Origin: Clostridia bacterium
GTDB lineage: Bacteria > Bacillota > Clostridia > Christensenellales > UBA1242
Direction: 5' to 3'
DNA length: 64,000 nt
Assembly (NCBI GenBank): GCA_017467585.1
Contig: JAFUSR010000004.1
Coordinates: forward strand, 283,563-347,562
How positions within the stretch are numbered: the first letter of the stretch is position 1; each line of letters begins with the position of its first letter. The translations under genes were made by a program, and so were the position numbers. Below the pieces are notes generated by a model. That model saw only the letters and a list, made by a program, of their open reading frames with translations, was not told where the DNA came from and did no database searches. Shown here one piece after another: positions 17,601-28,043 of this stretch.

Positions 17601-20600
17601 ATGTTTCAGAGGAGGGATTGCCAGTTACGGGGGAAAACAACCAAAAGAAAGAATATAGTAACGCTATTGACCTTAAGCTGCGTGATAGCAATCTAGAAAA
17701 CACCAAAATTTCAAATGGTGAGAACAATTCAACACCAAGTGATACATATAAAATTACCAAGTGGGAATGGAAGGTCAGGGCACATGATGAAATCGACTGG
17801 GAAGCGCCAATTAATACCGTGCTTTGGACGCAGGACTCTGGCCCAACTGTTCAAGAGGCTTCTATTGAGCATGATGGTATTACTCGTGATGCAAAGGGAG
17901 CGCGCTATTATGATGATGCTTCGAATTTAACGGGTCTTGGGTTTTATGATGCATGTTGTGGTTGGTGGATGGGCTTTTTGGGTGCTGGAAGTAGAGTTTT
18001 ATATGGAAAATATGACTGCTTTTATTATCTAAAAATCACACTTGAAAATAAGCTTAATGTTGCAATGTTTGACATTTATAGGCCAAATGCAACAACAGAA
18101 TCTGGCAAAACAAGTAAAGAAGAGTTGACCGACACATCCACACCTGCCGGTAAAGTTTTGGTGGCAAACTTGGGCCCAAATGGCTACATTAAATATGGAT
18201 TTACCACAAATAACACATATTATAACAACTACATGAATAGTTATGTTGGCGAACCTAGAAAAGATTTTTCAAATTATACCAAGAATGATAGGTATAACGT
18301 TTCTGATCACACATTTGGCTATTGGCTCGATGGCTATGGCACAATAACCACCACAACAACCATTACATCTACGATTACTGCCCTTGGTTCTACCCCTCAG
18401 TTAACTACTTCAACATCCACGAGTTTTGGTACAGATACTATTATAACGACTGATGGAAAGTGGAAAAATGAAAATAATCCGTTGTTGTATCTTGCTTCTA
18501 GCACTGAAACGACATCTTCTGGAAGCATCCTCGGTGATTTTCCATATACCAGTACGGGTACAAGAAATTATGTTTCTGCAATTTATCCAAGACAATCGCC
18601 ACACCAATATAAAGTGACATACCATTATATTAACAGCAGTTATAATGGGGACATATTGTTGCCAACAGCTGAGGCGGAAACAATAAATTCTGCATATACT
18701 AGCCTTGGACAAGCAGCTAAAACCGAATCTAGGAATTATACATATAATGGTGAACAAATAGATTTCTGGCAAATGATTGATAATGGAGGAAGTGCGTCAG
18801 AAAACAATGTTATGCTCCCTAGGGGTTATGGCTTTGCTGAGTGGTATTCTCCAAGTGTTACAAACACCACTTATTTTTCATCAACTGTTAAGTTAACAAC
18901 GGCTAACTCTGGTTATAAATTTGGTTATTATAATTCTGCTCCTTATGGTGCTCCATCTATTTCTTCCTTTGATGCAATTGGTGCAAGAGGTACATCAAAT
19001 GGAACAAAATCTGAGACCGGCCGTGTTAAACCAAGCAACGACTCATTTAGATTTGCTATCGACCTTTATGCAATTTATACACCAAGAACATATAATGTGC
19101 AAATCAACTTGACAGAATCTTCTAATTCGGTTGATATTGATTGTTTGAATAGGTGGAGTAATTACACTTTTCTTGAAGAATCTAGCAAGTCATACACTAT
19201 TGGCAATGTTCAACTTGGTCAAAAATATGACCAGAACAATAAATTGTTGTTGCCAACCATGTATGCTTCAAAAAATAGTAAGTTCTATTACGACTTAACT
19301 CTTGTTGCAACAAGCGGAAAGTCTGCGGTTGAACGCGAAGACAAGAATTTGTCTGGCGGAAAATCAACTGAGAGAATGTTCGCCTGGACGGCCGATAAAG
19401 ATACTTTGAACAACACGCTAACGTTTTCAACACTTGCGGCATATTCGATGCCGAACGGAAGTCATTCATTCTTCACCGGAATTGATGGCTCAAACAATAC
19501 AACAATCGTTTTGAATGTTCAAGCAACACCAATGCAATATGCCGTTGGGTTTAAAGCAGAATTGCCAAATAACCATGCATATAACGACTCAACTGATGAT
19601 GCAATTAACTCAACACTTAGAGAATTGTCGGTTGAGCTTGGTGGAGAAGACTCAACAACTACAATTCCTTCAGAACACCACGATTGGGGATATAACGCAC
19701 AAACAAGTTGGAAGTCTGCGGGTTCCTACACCGTGACTTACAATAATTTCTTCCCTGGTTATAAACTAGATTTGGGTTTTGTTTATGTGGATATATATGG
19801 CGATCAGCGTATGATTAACGCCCATTATTACGACGATGAAAACAATCAAAATGGAGTTTATTATGGCACATATGATAACTCGACCGACTCAACTCATGGC
19901 GATGTTATTACCTTTGAAAAAAGTGGGACAAGTTTGGTTGTTACTTTTGGTCCACTCGGCTTTTGCGACTTTTGGGCTGTTGACACGGGCAACGAACTGC
20001 ATGGTGCGCTTACACCACTCAGCACAGATGTGACTTCTGATTCAAGTCACGATTATAACATTTATATCATATCTAATATTTCAACTCAGCCATATCAACT
20101 TGCTCTTCAAATTGGAACTGGCGAAAGTGCGGAAACGGTTGATTTGACTAATGAAGAAGGCAAGCCAACTGGCACAATTTCTGGCAATAACTCGGTTTCT
20201 GAATATATTAATGGAAGGGTAACTCTAAATGGCATAACTTCTGAAATTGCTGGTTATGGTTCAACCGTTATTCTTTCTACAAACAGTGCAATGTATAAAA
20301 TTTTGCACACAAGATATTATGTTCCTAACCAATATATTTCTGGATTTAAAATCAATTATAACGAAACGGAAATTTTGTCTACGCCAAGCGGCACTATAAC
20401 GGTTGGCGAGGAGACTTATAACAGTTTTGCCGATTATATGACAAAATTGTTTATCACAATGGGTGAAACAAAAACTGCAGACCCTGATCTTGGAATTTTT
20501 AAATATGACAACAAATCTAAGTATAATTTGAAAGCTATTGATGGAACCACACTTGTTGTCAATGGAGATGCCAATGGAGATGCCAAACTCGACGCGGTTT

Positions 20601-23600
20601 TGCGCTTGCTCTATGGTCTTAAGAGCGATGGCGTTAACCAAGTTTTGACACTCACAACCCCTGGCGGCACCGCTTCAGAGTATAGCGATGACGTTTTGAT
20701 TGGTGATAGCAAATATTTTGTTTATTCGCTTATTCCAATAAAAGATGGTAGCGGACAAACAAAGGCATATTTGATTGTTTGCAAATATGACGATGAAAGT
20801 GTTACAGATAACGACCTTCGTCAGCGCTTCGGAATTAAAACCGGCATTATGTTTAATATTGATGGCGATTGGTCTTCTGCTTCGCTAAATAAATATACTG
20901 CTGTTGTTGAAACAACAGAATATCAAAGCACACTCGGCTGGAAGGTTTCTTCAGATGATAGTGTCGATGGAGAACATGCAACAATTTCGTTAAATGCAAA
21001 TGAAAGCCATGTTGGTTATTTTGCTGGTCAAGACCATAATGAATACACATTTAACGGACAAACCAGCAAATATCATGGAATTGAACCATATGACGTTGGT
21101 GATGGCTATGTTGGTTATGGCATGCACGCTGGTGAAACAGATTTTGGTGACCAAGATGTTATTGTTGCTCCAGCAGACTATTTTGTGTTTAATTTTAACG
21201 CAGAAAAGGGCTATTACTTTAAAGAAATTTCAATTATTCATAATGAAACGACATATGTTTTAACCTTTGTTGGTTTCAACATGGTTGGTGGTGCACAACT
21301 TAAGCCTGTTTATAAGTTGAATTCTTCTGGAGAAGGAGAAACATTTGTGTTTGCCGACAATGATGTAACAAAAGTAATTGTTTTGGATGATCTTTTGTTG
21401 CAACTAGAGGTTAATCAGTTTGCTGCAACAGAAGGCTCTTCACTTATTCTTAAAGTTGGCTTTGTTCATAACGCCCCTGGCGAACTTTCAGGAAATTGCC
21501 GAATTAACGCTAGTTATGCTGCATACACACTAATGCGAATTGAAGCTAGCTTTGAGACAAGAATTATTGTTGGAGACAGTGTTCCAGAAAATATTATCGA
21601 GAGTAATTTGATTTATTACGAAAAAATTGGAACAAAACTGATTGTTAAAAAGAATTATCAAAATAACGGCACAACCTACAATCCACAAATTGCAGAAATT
21701 AGATTGCCTGCAGAATTAGATATTATCTCTGTTGGCATAATGGGTGATTCAGGAACATCTGAGGCAGGAACTTCGATTGAAAATCGTGCCGAAATTATAT
21801 ATTTGTTCTTTGAAAGTTTCAAGATTGATTCACTTTTAAATAAAATTGAATTAGAAAGTTATCTTGCTGCCAATATTAGTTATGAATTGGTTCAAAATGC
21901 AATAGCTGATGGTGCAGGCAACCCAACTTATAAGACAAACACTGCAATATGGCAACAAGAAAATAAAGATCTTGCGCGCACACGCCAAGATGTTGTTTCA
22001 ACTGTTAGTGAACAAGGCAACACAAATAATGTTATATCAGTTAGTGTGTCTCCAATATCCATTAACAATATCATTACTTCAGCTGTTGACTTTGATGGAA
22101 AACAAGATACAGAAACATATTATGAAGAAACTCTTAATGAAGTTGAAAGTACTTTAAATAATCTAGAAGATATTGGTTTGTATTACACCAATCCAGAAGA
22201 GTATTCTGACACAAAAACTACTTATGCTGGACAGATTGTCTCTGGTGGAACACAACTTAATTTTGCTGGAACGAACCAAGCAAGTGCAACTGATAATGGA
22301 TATTATCAATATGGAATTGAATATTCAGCTTATGGAAATTCAATTGAACTTAAAATTCACACTGCCTATGGTTATGAGTTTGCAGGAATAGACTTCCGTG
22401 TTAAATTTAGAAGCGACAGTACAAAACTTTATCGCATGATATTTAGTTATGCTACACTTCGTGAAGCTAGCGAGGGCAATATTGTTCTCAATGTTACAGA
22501 AGTTGGTGACTTAGAAGAACCAGAAACGAGAGTTATTGGCACATATAAATTTACTGAACAAGATGGTTATTATTCATTCATTATAACCATAACTAACTTT
22601 GATAGTACAGAATTTGGTATCAAGATTAATTATTTGGCAAAGACATTTGACGTTGTTTATGACACAAACGCTACGTTTGGAACTTCGGCAATAGCAGAAG
22701 AACAACAAACTCGCAAATTTGTTTATAATGTTAAATCAGAAATCAACGCAGGAACATCAGGGCTTGAAAGTGGAGAAGCAGTAAGCTACACCCGTGATGG
22801 CTACAACCAGGTTGGTTGGTCGTTTGCGACGAACGATGGAACAGACGAAAGATTTGAAAAAACCGCGGACGGAAAAACTCCTAACATAAGCAATTATGCA
22901 AATGGTGCTAGCGAAGGTAGTGAACTTTCTGTTGATTATGCAACATTATTATATAGGGTTGGACTTGTTTCTAACGGAACAGATGCACAAAACTTCGCTG
23001 CAAACGATGCTGGATATGCTTGGTATTTGTCGCTTGGTGAAGGCAATGCTGACGTGTTTGGAACAACAAATGCTGGGGTAGTTAAGTTATATGCAATTTG
23101 GAACGCAAAGACATATAAAATTAACTTGACTTACAACGACGAGGGCGACGGCAAAGGCTCTTCAACAGCAACCAAATTTACCGTTTCTTGGGTGTTTGAT
23201 GCAAAAATTGTTGTAAAAGATGCCACTGTTGGAGAACTAAACTTTGAAGCAGCAAGCACAAGCCTTGCTGAGAATTCGTTTATTAACACTTATCGTTTGG
23301 GCTACACATTTGATGGCTGGTATTTTGTTGATGGAACATTCAGCACTAATGATGGATGGGATGTTTCTAACAGAGTTTTTGATAACACAAACAAAACAGC
23401 TTTAAGTCTTGAGTCTAACACACTCGTTAACACAGCAATTAGTGATGTGAAACTTAATGCTGCAGCCAAACTTAGAATGCTTTCTGCTTGGGAAGAAGGA
23501 GAAAATGAATATACTGAAACACTAAGTGGTGATTCAGTCGTTTGCCGAACAGTTTATCCTAGAAATGGAGATTTGATTAATTTCTATGCTAAGTGGACAG

Positions 23601-26600
23601 CCAACCAATATTCATTTATATTTGACGCAAATGGTGCAGAAACAAGAAATAATATTGAAAGCGTTAGATATCAATACGACCAAGTAAATCCATCTGAAAA
23701 TGGTTATAGTGTTGAAACAACATCACCAGTAACTATTGCGGAAACAAATGCTGGAAATGGCGAAATTGTTGTTACCTTTGATCAAGATATTCCTCTTGTG
23801 TTTAATACTTATGCATATCGTTATGGTTATAGATTCACCGGTTGGTATGCAACAAGACTAGATGGCGGCGATGAAGATCCAAGAACCCTTGTTGAAGGAA
23901 GCACATTTGATGTTGATTTCTTAATGCAGTTGCAAACATGCTACACAATTGCTAGTCAATATAATAGAGGCAATAAAACTCAATTAGAATTGCTAAAAGT
24001 TAAACGTGTTCAAGGTGTTGTGGTTGAAGAAGGTGGGGTTCAAAAAGTTGTGGACTTTGAAAATTCTAACCTTGTTGAAACACAATCTGTCACACCTTCA
24101 ACAATAACAAGAGAATATAAGGGTGGAGCAGAAAGAGTTGAAACTCAGTCTTACACTTATGGAAACCTTGTTTTGCTTCATGCAAGATGGGAGGCTTTGA
24201 CATATACTATTTATATTGATTTAAACAACTGGAACCACAGAGACTATGAGTGGACAGATGCTGACTATATGGTTGCTGGCGATGAAAATACAGATTCTGT
24301 TAATGGCAATGTTGTTTATGACACCAAACTCAAGTTTGAAATTGTGTTTGATGAATTGTTTGAAACAGGCAAACTTTATTTAAACGGTGTTGAACAAACA
24401 GGACAAATCACTTATTCACTTTATGGAACACAGTATACAACAACAAGCACAAATGCTTTTGATAAAATGTGTGAGATTTTGTATGCCTATGGTTATGATT
24501 TGGGTGTTGAATTTGGCAGAGAAGTTTATGCATTCTCTGAGCATTCGAGCGATGGAAATGGATTTGAGAACACAGATAAAAATGGCAAAGACCTTGGAAT
24601 TAACAAAAATGTTCACTTTGATTATAGCCATTTAGAAGATGCAAAACTTGCGCAGACTTTCGATGGTGAAAAATATGAGTTTGTAAAACTTCTTCGTGGT
24701 GAAACAGTTTCAACATTGCTTTTGACAAACATAGACAAGTCTGGTGGTGACGGACACGTTGGTGACATGCATAATGAAGAAACCGACGACCAATCTTTTG
24801 GAACAAGAACATTTACACTGTTCGCTCTTTGGACTGCAAAAGAATTTGACATTCTCAACAATGTTGAAGGTTCTAGCAAAGAGGTTTATTTAAATAATCT
24901 TGGAGTAGACTATACACAAGAAATTGACAGAGACACAACTATCATAGGAATTACCAAACCTGTTTATAACACAAACATAAACAATTTGACAGAGCCTGTT
25001 AACACAACTTTTAGTTATTTCGCTCCAACTGGTCAATATGCTAAGAAAATCACTCTATACGTGACTAACGACAGAAATGTTATTGTTGCATATGTTATTA
25101 TTGAATTTGGTTGGGATTCTGTTAACCACAGAACATATTTAGAAAAAGTTTCTGTTGAATATCCTGAAAATATTGTGGAAATTGGAAGTGACATTATTAC
25201 AACTGACAACACAACAACATATGATGTGACATATTCTAACACCGCATGGTTGCAACATGTTGCTGAGCAGCTTAAAATTGAAATGAGTGAATATAAACAA
25301 AAGGTTGTCGTTGGTGAAAATGCATATAATTCGTTCGGCAACATTTGGAATAATTCTCACGATGTTAACGCAGTTGGCAACAACATAAGCACAATGAATT
25401 ATTCTGAATATGCGAGAAATTCACTTAGTAATTTTGATATCAATGTAATTAAATTTACATTTACTGACCTTAAGAGCAATATTAAACTTGTTGCTGTTAA
25501 CGAAGCTCAAACATATGATGTGGATTATTATAGATTGATTAGACCAACAGAAGGTTATCAAACACACTATGGCGAAGATTCAACAGATGAAGCTACTTAC
25601 GGACATGAGCTTTGGGATAGTGAATTCTTAAACGATTGGAATCAATATGAAGTTTATCGCACCGAAACATATCGTTATGGAGAGTATGCAAGCACAACCT
25701 ATGGCTACGCAAGCAACTTTGGCTTTGATAACTGGTATTATTATGAAGGACATATTGCCAATGAAAATTATAACGAATATGAGCATTATTCAGAGGCCGG
25801 AAAAATTTATGTTGTAAGCAACAGCGACTCAATTCCTTCTGAAGAATATAATCATTTGTTTGATTATCTCGGACATTGGACGGCTTATGCTTATACATGG
25901 GACGACGCCGAGGGCTACTATAAATATCAAGATGAAGATGGAAATGTGTTTACACTTTCTTACGACCAAGCAATGAGAGACCGCATTGCGGCGCTCAATG
26001 GTGGAGATAGCACACTTATTGTTCATGTTTATACTTATGACACCTACAATGACAATGGAACTCCAAGATTAATTAAAGATGATTATAGGTTCAATCGCAA
26101 GCCTGTTGCCGGAAACATGAGTATTGTTGGACTTTATGTTCCTGCGGCAACACACAACATTAAATATTTTGTTTGGAACGGATCTGAATATGCAGAACGT
26201 GTTGACTCTTCAAATGAATATATTCTTGGTTCTAAGCGTGTTGCTGCGGTTAAAAACACAGCAGGTGCTGCTGGTTTAAACACAACATATAACCATGTTG
26301 AATATTGGGAACTCGGAACTAACACAGAATATTATTATGTTGGTTTCTCTGGCTTTAACAGAATTGAAGGTGAAAACCCAACAGAAATGGCTGCTGTTGC
26401 CTTCTTGCTTCAATTTGTAAACAAAAACAATTATAATAGCTATAACCTTGTTAATAACAAACTAACAATAGAGTGGTCTGACTTAAAAGCAATCATTGCA
26501 AACGGAATTGTGTTTAACGGAAAGACATATGTTTCTGACAAAACCACAGCGGTTGAACTTGCAAAAGACTTGCTGAGAAAACTTGTTAGAAACTATTCGT

Positions 26601-27961
26601 CTCGAGTTCCAACTGGCGAAACACACTCAACCAACAGAATTTATGGTACAAACGCAACATATCTTTACGATTTGAGCGTTCTTGAGAATATGTCTTTCTA
26701 TGATGTTATTAAACCAATCATCGACAAGATTGAAATTCCTGCCCAAACGGGTGATGAAATTGTTTATGAAAACAAAACCATGAGCTATAGTGCTGCTGTT
26801 GAACTCTATAACAAATATGTTTTCAATCTTGTTTATTTGTATCATAAGTCTACAGAAATTAGCACAGAGGCAATTGAAGAAGAATTTAATCAATTGAAAG
26901 CGGCAAATGAATTGGTTGATCCTCTATATGAAAATTCAAACAAGGTTCAAATATATGCTGACGAAATTGTTCAAAGAATGACAGTGGCAGATTTAAATGT
27001 TCTTTTGGACAGCATCGCCACAGACTATTTCGGATTTGTTTATAAAAACCCAACCGATGTAATTAGTGACTGGCCAGATGATGCATATTTTGCTGGCTGG
27101 TATAGAATTGATGCAATTTTATTTGAGTCGTTAATGGATGGCGACAACAAAGGTTCTGTTTTAACTTATAACAGCGACACATGGGGAGAGTCTTCACCAA
27201 ATTGCGTCGATATTGTTGGTGAAAATGTTGACGAAAACGGCAATGTTACTTACATTCTTGATGGCGGATTTGAAGTTACAAGATTTAACACCATAAACCA
27301 AATTACTGGTGATATTGATGTTCTTAGCCGTGTTGATAATGAGATTCTTGTGTTTGCTGCATTTAACAAATATAAGTTTGAGTTTGAGGCTGGAGTTATT
27401 GCTGAATATGATAATAATGGGAAAAAGGTGACAAACAAAAACAAACTTTCTGGTTTTAACTTTGGAATGGACAAAAACAGCATTCAATGGGGTAAGAAAG
27501 AAGTTCGCGACATCGATGGCAACCCATATCAATATTCAATTAACGATGTTAAATTTGTTGCGCTAGAAAAGAACTATTATGATGGAAATGCAGAAACCAC
27601 ATTTGTTGATCTTTATAAAATCAACAAAAACTTGCCAACATCACTCGAAACAACAATGAAGAGAAATAATATAAATAGCGTTTATAATGATTTGACAAGT
27701 TTGTATGAAGAGATTGGCTCTTCTGGTAATGAGTATTATGTGTTCGCATTTGTTTACGACATCAAAGAGATATCAATCATCAAGAATGCAGATGGCGAAG
27801 CTACTGTCAAAAAGGTGTTTGATGATGGAGAAGACTTTAAGATTAACATTGTTTCTTCAAACGGATTACGCTTAAATAAAGATAAATTTGACAAATATTT
27901 TGCTTCGGGAACGCAGGTCTTTGAAGACCTTCCTGTAGAACAACAAACGTTAGAGCCTTAA
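14654..27961 (+). CDS. Giant membrane-anchored InlB-repeat surface protein (4435 aa)
   Basis: A single uninterrupted frame of 13.3 kb. Residues about 8-32 form one membrane-spanning or uncleaved signal segment. Residues about 70-640 are strand-rich with propeller-like repeats such as YVVYNLENK. Much of the rest is tandem InlB B-repeat/Flg_new-like modules, recognised by a strand such as YSFIFDANGA, a glycine turn, GYTFDGWYF or YRFTGWYA, and a closing YAIWNAKTY or FYAKWTANQY. Examples begin near residues 1316, 1478, 2665, 2820, 2985, 3183, 3618, 3832 and 4238. No LPXTG or other C-terminal anchor is visible (it ends QQTLEP), so anchoring is N-terminal. Probably an adhesin or cell-surface filament; the ligand is unknown. 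A lipoprotein follows. Confidence 0.75.
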   Translation: MAKLKLWVRNLIISLVLVASLSGVGVGLYFLCRPKPEQVAPRELTPAQKEFVNVVSQSEQKDVEHTVYDGIVLSDGTTTSTIALQDIVGQKGDYVVVSNTNNGNQVEIYQFVTSNANSTSAAAQNSLTLSRVAATAEFDDVLYDSNGSLAIGGHFAKVQKDGNEFIIDLATGATVMQKSDYEETYEDPGYVGSYVRSLAYFGNNILIVSEYGCTSYTSLEDFTMERKYVVYNLENKLKPLIFNDENGYLVDYAVDESHAVFISTQNTTAYSTSMEDGEWQTIFDPISNVFEEAAENDEILINSVYGAYKRAEFSTLEFVPNSDYVVVSKNTITTEDRVSEDNQNREVYDVAHYDSVWNVDVLVGTNNRLWNYVENTNANIAFYGLVEAKESNIAGYFEFVVKRISQFNYDSAACSPYATYYDTDFNHIVTYDYDASGDIIGVVGDVFVSGNGDASYFINTFGELSRTLSGYHSVSTTMYNSTIVLQRIGADLFYLKDLASDTLFGAEENYALMTEITGGKVVAYAKNKGFYEINLDTMVAKPIYNFDIGCINLVVASAGLYLTHDVVESEYTLFFTNGTKYQHIKSYSFRQIDEYVYVELVYTDDSTELLRTKAMGKLGTYTTEQANEKFVITIVEPEDASSGASATAGAQISQSNANKDATHFVNGIDDGGDGRDEILTYLTGDGSSIARASASYLDGSLNMTSFSYLSTVSLTANATADDCYPTYTFSLNIGDIMDKVRQGTSIYAINYYSQLYGLKVAVMNRVDVTCDIKDASGKVVGTENRSAGRFLQTIDPNVDRTLLNEVNEGNNPMPYYLVMYCPYAFIMFEMNSVHDSDGGYNQRNFYMGFRKDCFVSDMSGWGSCYNNAPNPAPGRYYSNGDEIIPTNDLFAYKGNSSMKYGYLNSRSKDSDWVIGQTCLSVEDSWWHYKTDYTVKFTVSPYSKEIKRYYLGLYQEGSYYSSNFFDPMAKGIDLMSGDSMLKFYVSEEGLPVTGENNQKKEYSNAIDLKLRDSNLENTKISNGENNSTPSDTYKITKWEWKVRAHDEIDWEAPINTVLWTQDSGPTVQEASIEHDGITRDAKGARYYDDASNLTGLGFYDACCGWWMGFLGAGSRVLYGKYDCFYYLKITLENKLNVAMFDIYRPNATTESGKTSKEELTDTSTPAGKVLVANLGPNGYIKYGFTTNNTYYNNYMNSYVGEPRKDFSNYTKNDRYNVSDHTFGYWLDGYGTITTTTTITSTITALGSTPQLTTSTSTSFGTDTIITTDGKWKNENNPLLYLASSTETTSSGSILGDFPYTSTGTRNYVSAIYPRQSPHQYKVTYHYINSSYNGDILLPTAEAETINSAYTSLGQAAKTESRNYTYNGEQIDFWQMIDNGGSASENNVMLPRGYGFAEWYSPSVTNTTYFSSTVKLTTANSGYKFGYYNSAPYGAPSISSFDAIGARGTSNGTKSETGRVKPSNDSFRFAIDLYAIYTPRTYNVQINLTESSNSVDIDCLNRWSNYTFLEESSKSYTIGNVQLGQKYDQNNKLLLPTMYASKNSKFYYDLTLVATSGKSAVEREDKNLSGGKSTERMFAWTADKDTLNNTLTFSTLAAYSMPNGSHSFFTGIDGSNNTTIVLNVQATPMQYAVGFKAELPNNHAYNDSTDDAINSTLRELSVELGGEDSTTTIPSEHHDWGYNAQTSWKSAGSYTVTYNNFFPGYKLDLGFVYVDIYGDQRMINAHYYDDENNQNGVYYGTYDNSTDSTHGDVITFEKSGTSLVVTFGPLGFCDFWAVDTGNELHGALTPLSTDVTSDSSHDYNIYIISNISTQPYQLALQIGTGESAETVDLTNEEGKPTGTISGNNSVSEYINGRVTLNGITSEIAGYGSTVILSTNSAMYKILHTRYYVPNQYISGFKINYNETEILSTPSGTITVGEETYNSFADYMTKLFITMGETKTADPDLGIFKYDNKSKYNLKAIDGTTLVVNGDANGDAKLDAVLRLLYGLKSDGVNQVLTLTTPGGTASEYSDDVLIGDSKYFVYSLIPIKDGSGQTKAYLIVCKYDDESVTDNDLRQRFGIKTGIMFNIDGDWSSASLNKYTAVVETTEYQSTLGWKVSSDDSVDGEHATISLNANESHVGYFAGQDHNEYTFNGQTSKYHGIEPYDVGDGYVGYGMHAGETDFGDQDVIVAPADYFVFNFNAEKGYYFKEISIIHNETTYVLTFVGFNMVGGAQLKPVYKLNSSGEGETFVFADNDVTKVIVLDDLLLQLEVNQFAATEGSSLILKVGFVHNAPGELSGNCRINASYAAYTLMRIEASFETRIIVGDSVPENIIESNLIYYEKIGTKLIVKKNYQNNGTTYNPQIAEIRLPAELDIISVGIMGDSGTSEAGTSIENRAEIIYLFFESFKIDSLLNKIELESYLAANISYELVQNAIADGAGNPTYKTNTAIWQQENKDLARTRQDVVSTVSEQGNTNNVISVSVSPISINNIITSAVDFDGKQDTETYYEETLNEVESTLNNLEDIGLYYTNPEEYSDTKTTYAGQIVSGGTQLNFAGTNQASATDNGYYQYGIEYSAYGNSIELKIHTAYGYEFAGIDFRVKFRSDSTKLYRMIFSYATLREASEGNIVLNVTEVGDLEEPETRVIGTYKFTEQDGYYSFIITITNFDSTEFGIKINYLAKTFDVVYDTNATFGTSAIAEEQQTRKFVYNVKSEINAGTSGLESGEAVSYTRDGYNQVGWSFATNDGTDERFEKTADGKTPNISNYANGASEGSELSVDYATLLYRVGLVSNGTDAQNFAANDAGYAWYLSLGEGNADVFGTTNAGVVKLYAIWNAKTYKINLTYNDEGDGKGSSTATKFTVSWVFDAKIVVKDATVGELNFEAASTSLAENSFINTYRLGYTFDGWYFVDGTFSTNDGWDVSNRVFDNTNKTALSLESNTLVNTAISDVKLNAAAKLRMLSAWEEGENEYTETLSGDSVVCRTVYPRNGDLINFYAKWTANQYSFIFDANGAETRNNIESVRYQYDQVNPSENGYSVETTSPVTIAETNAGNGEIVVTFDQDIPLVFNTYAYRYGYRFTGWYATRLDGGDEDPRTLVEGSTFDVDFLMQLQTCYTIASQYNRGNKTQLELLKVKRVQGVVVEEGGVQKVVDFENSNLVETQSVTPSTITREYKGGAERVETQSYTYGNLVLLHARWEALTYTIYIDLNNWNHRDYEWTDADYMVAGDENTDSVNGNVVYDTKLKFEIVFDELFETGKLYLNGVEQTGQITYSLYGTQYTTTSTNAFDKMCEILYAYGYDLGVEFGREVYAFSEHSSDGNGFENTDKNGKDLGINKNVHFDYSHLEDAKLAQTFDGEKYEFVKLLRGETVSTLLLTNIDKSGGDGHVGDMHNEETDDQSFGTRTFTLFALWTAKEFDILNNVEGSSKEVYLNNLGVDYTQEIDRDTTIIGITKPVYNTNINNLTEPVNTTFSYFAPTGQYAKKITLYVTNDRNVIVAYVIIEFGWDSVNHRTYLEKVSVEYPENIVEIGSDIITTDNTTTYDVTYSNTAWLQHVAEQLKIEMSEYKQKVVVGENAYNSFGNIWNNSHDVNAVGNNISTMNYSEYARNSLSNFDINVIKFTFTDLKSNIKLVAVNEAQTYDVDYYRLIRPTEGYQTHYGEDSTDEATYGHELWDSEFLNDWNQYEVYRTETYRYGEYASTTYGYASNFGFDNWYYYEGHIANENYNEYEHYSEAGKIYVVSNSDSIPSEEYNHLFDYLGHWTAYAYTWDDAEGYYKYQDEDGNVFTLSYDQAMRDRIAALNGGDSTLIVHVYTYDTYNDNGTPRLIKDDYRFNRKPVAGNMSIVGLYVPAATHNIKYFVWNGSEYAERVDSSNEYILGSKRVAAVKNTAGAAGLNTTYNHVEYWELGTNTEYYYVGFSGFNRIEGENPTEMAAVAFLLQFVNKNNYNSYNLVNNKLTIEWSDLKAIIANGIVFNGKTYVSDKTTAVELAKDLLRKLVRNYSSRVPTGETHSTNRIYGTNATYLYDLSVLENMSFYDVIKPIIDKIEIPAQTGDEIVYENKTMSYSAAVELYNKYVFNLVYLYHKSTEISTEAIEEEFNQLKAANELVDPLYENSNKVQIYADEIVQRMTVADLNVLLDSIATDYFGFVYKNPTDVISDWPDDAYFAGWYRIDAILFESLMDGDNKGSVLTYNSDTWGESSPNCVDIVGENVDENGNVTYILDGGFEVTRFNTINQITGDIDVLSRVDNEILVFAAFNKYKFEFEAGVIAEYDNNGKKVTNKNKLSGFNFGMDKNSIQWGKKEVRDIDGNPYQYSINDVKFVALEKNYYDGNAETTFVDLYKINKNLPTSLETTMKRNNINSVYNDLTSLYEEIGSSGNEYYVFAFVYDIKEISIIKNADGEATVKKVFDDGEDFKINIVSSNGLRLNKDKFDKYFASGTQVFEDLPVEQQTLEP

Positions 27962-28043
27962 CCAAGTTAGGGTTCTAACATTAAAATTCATTTGATTTTT
28001 AACTTACAAACAAATATAATAAAAAGGCAAAGGAAAAATATTT

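Noticed and set aside
24387-25898. Several antisense and out-of-frame open frames inside the giant gene
   Set aside because: They are shadows of a biased, repetitive coding sequence, lack ribosome sites and have low-complexity translations.
14654-27961. Giant gene as a phage tape-measure or a polyketide/nonribosomal synthetase
   Set aside because: It has an N-terminal membrane anchor, InlB-type strand repeats, no catalytic domains, and sits among chromosomal genes.
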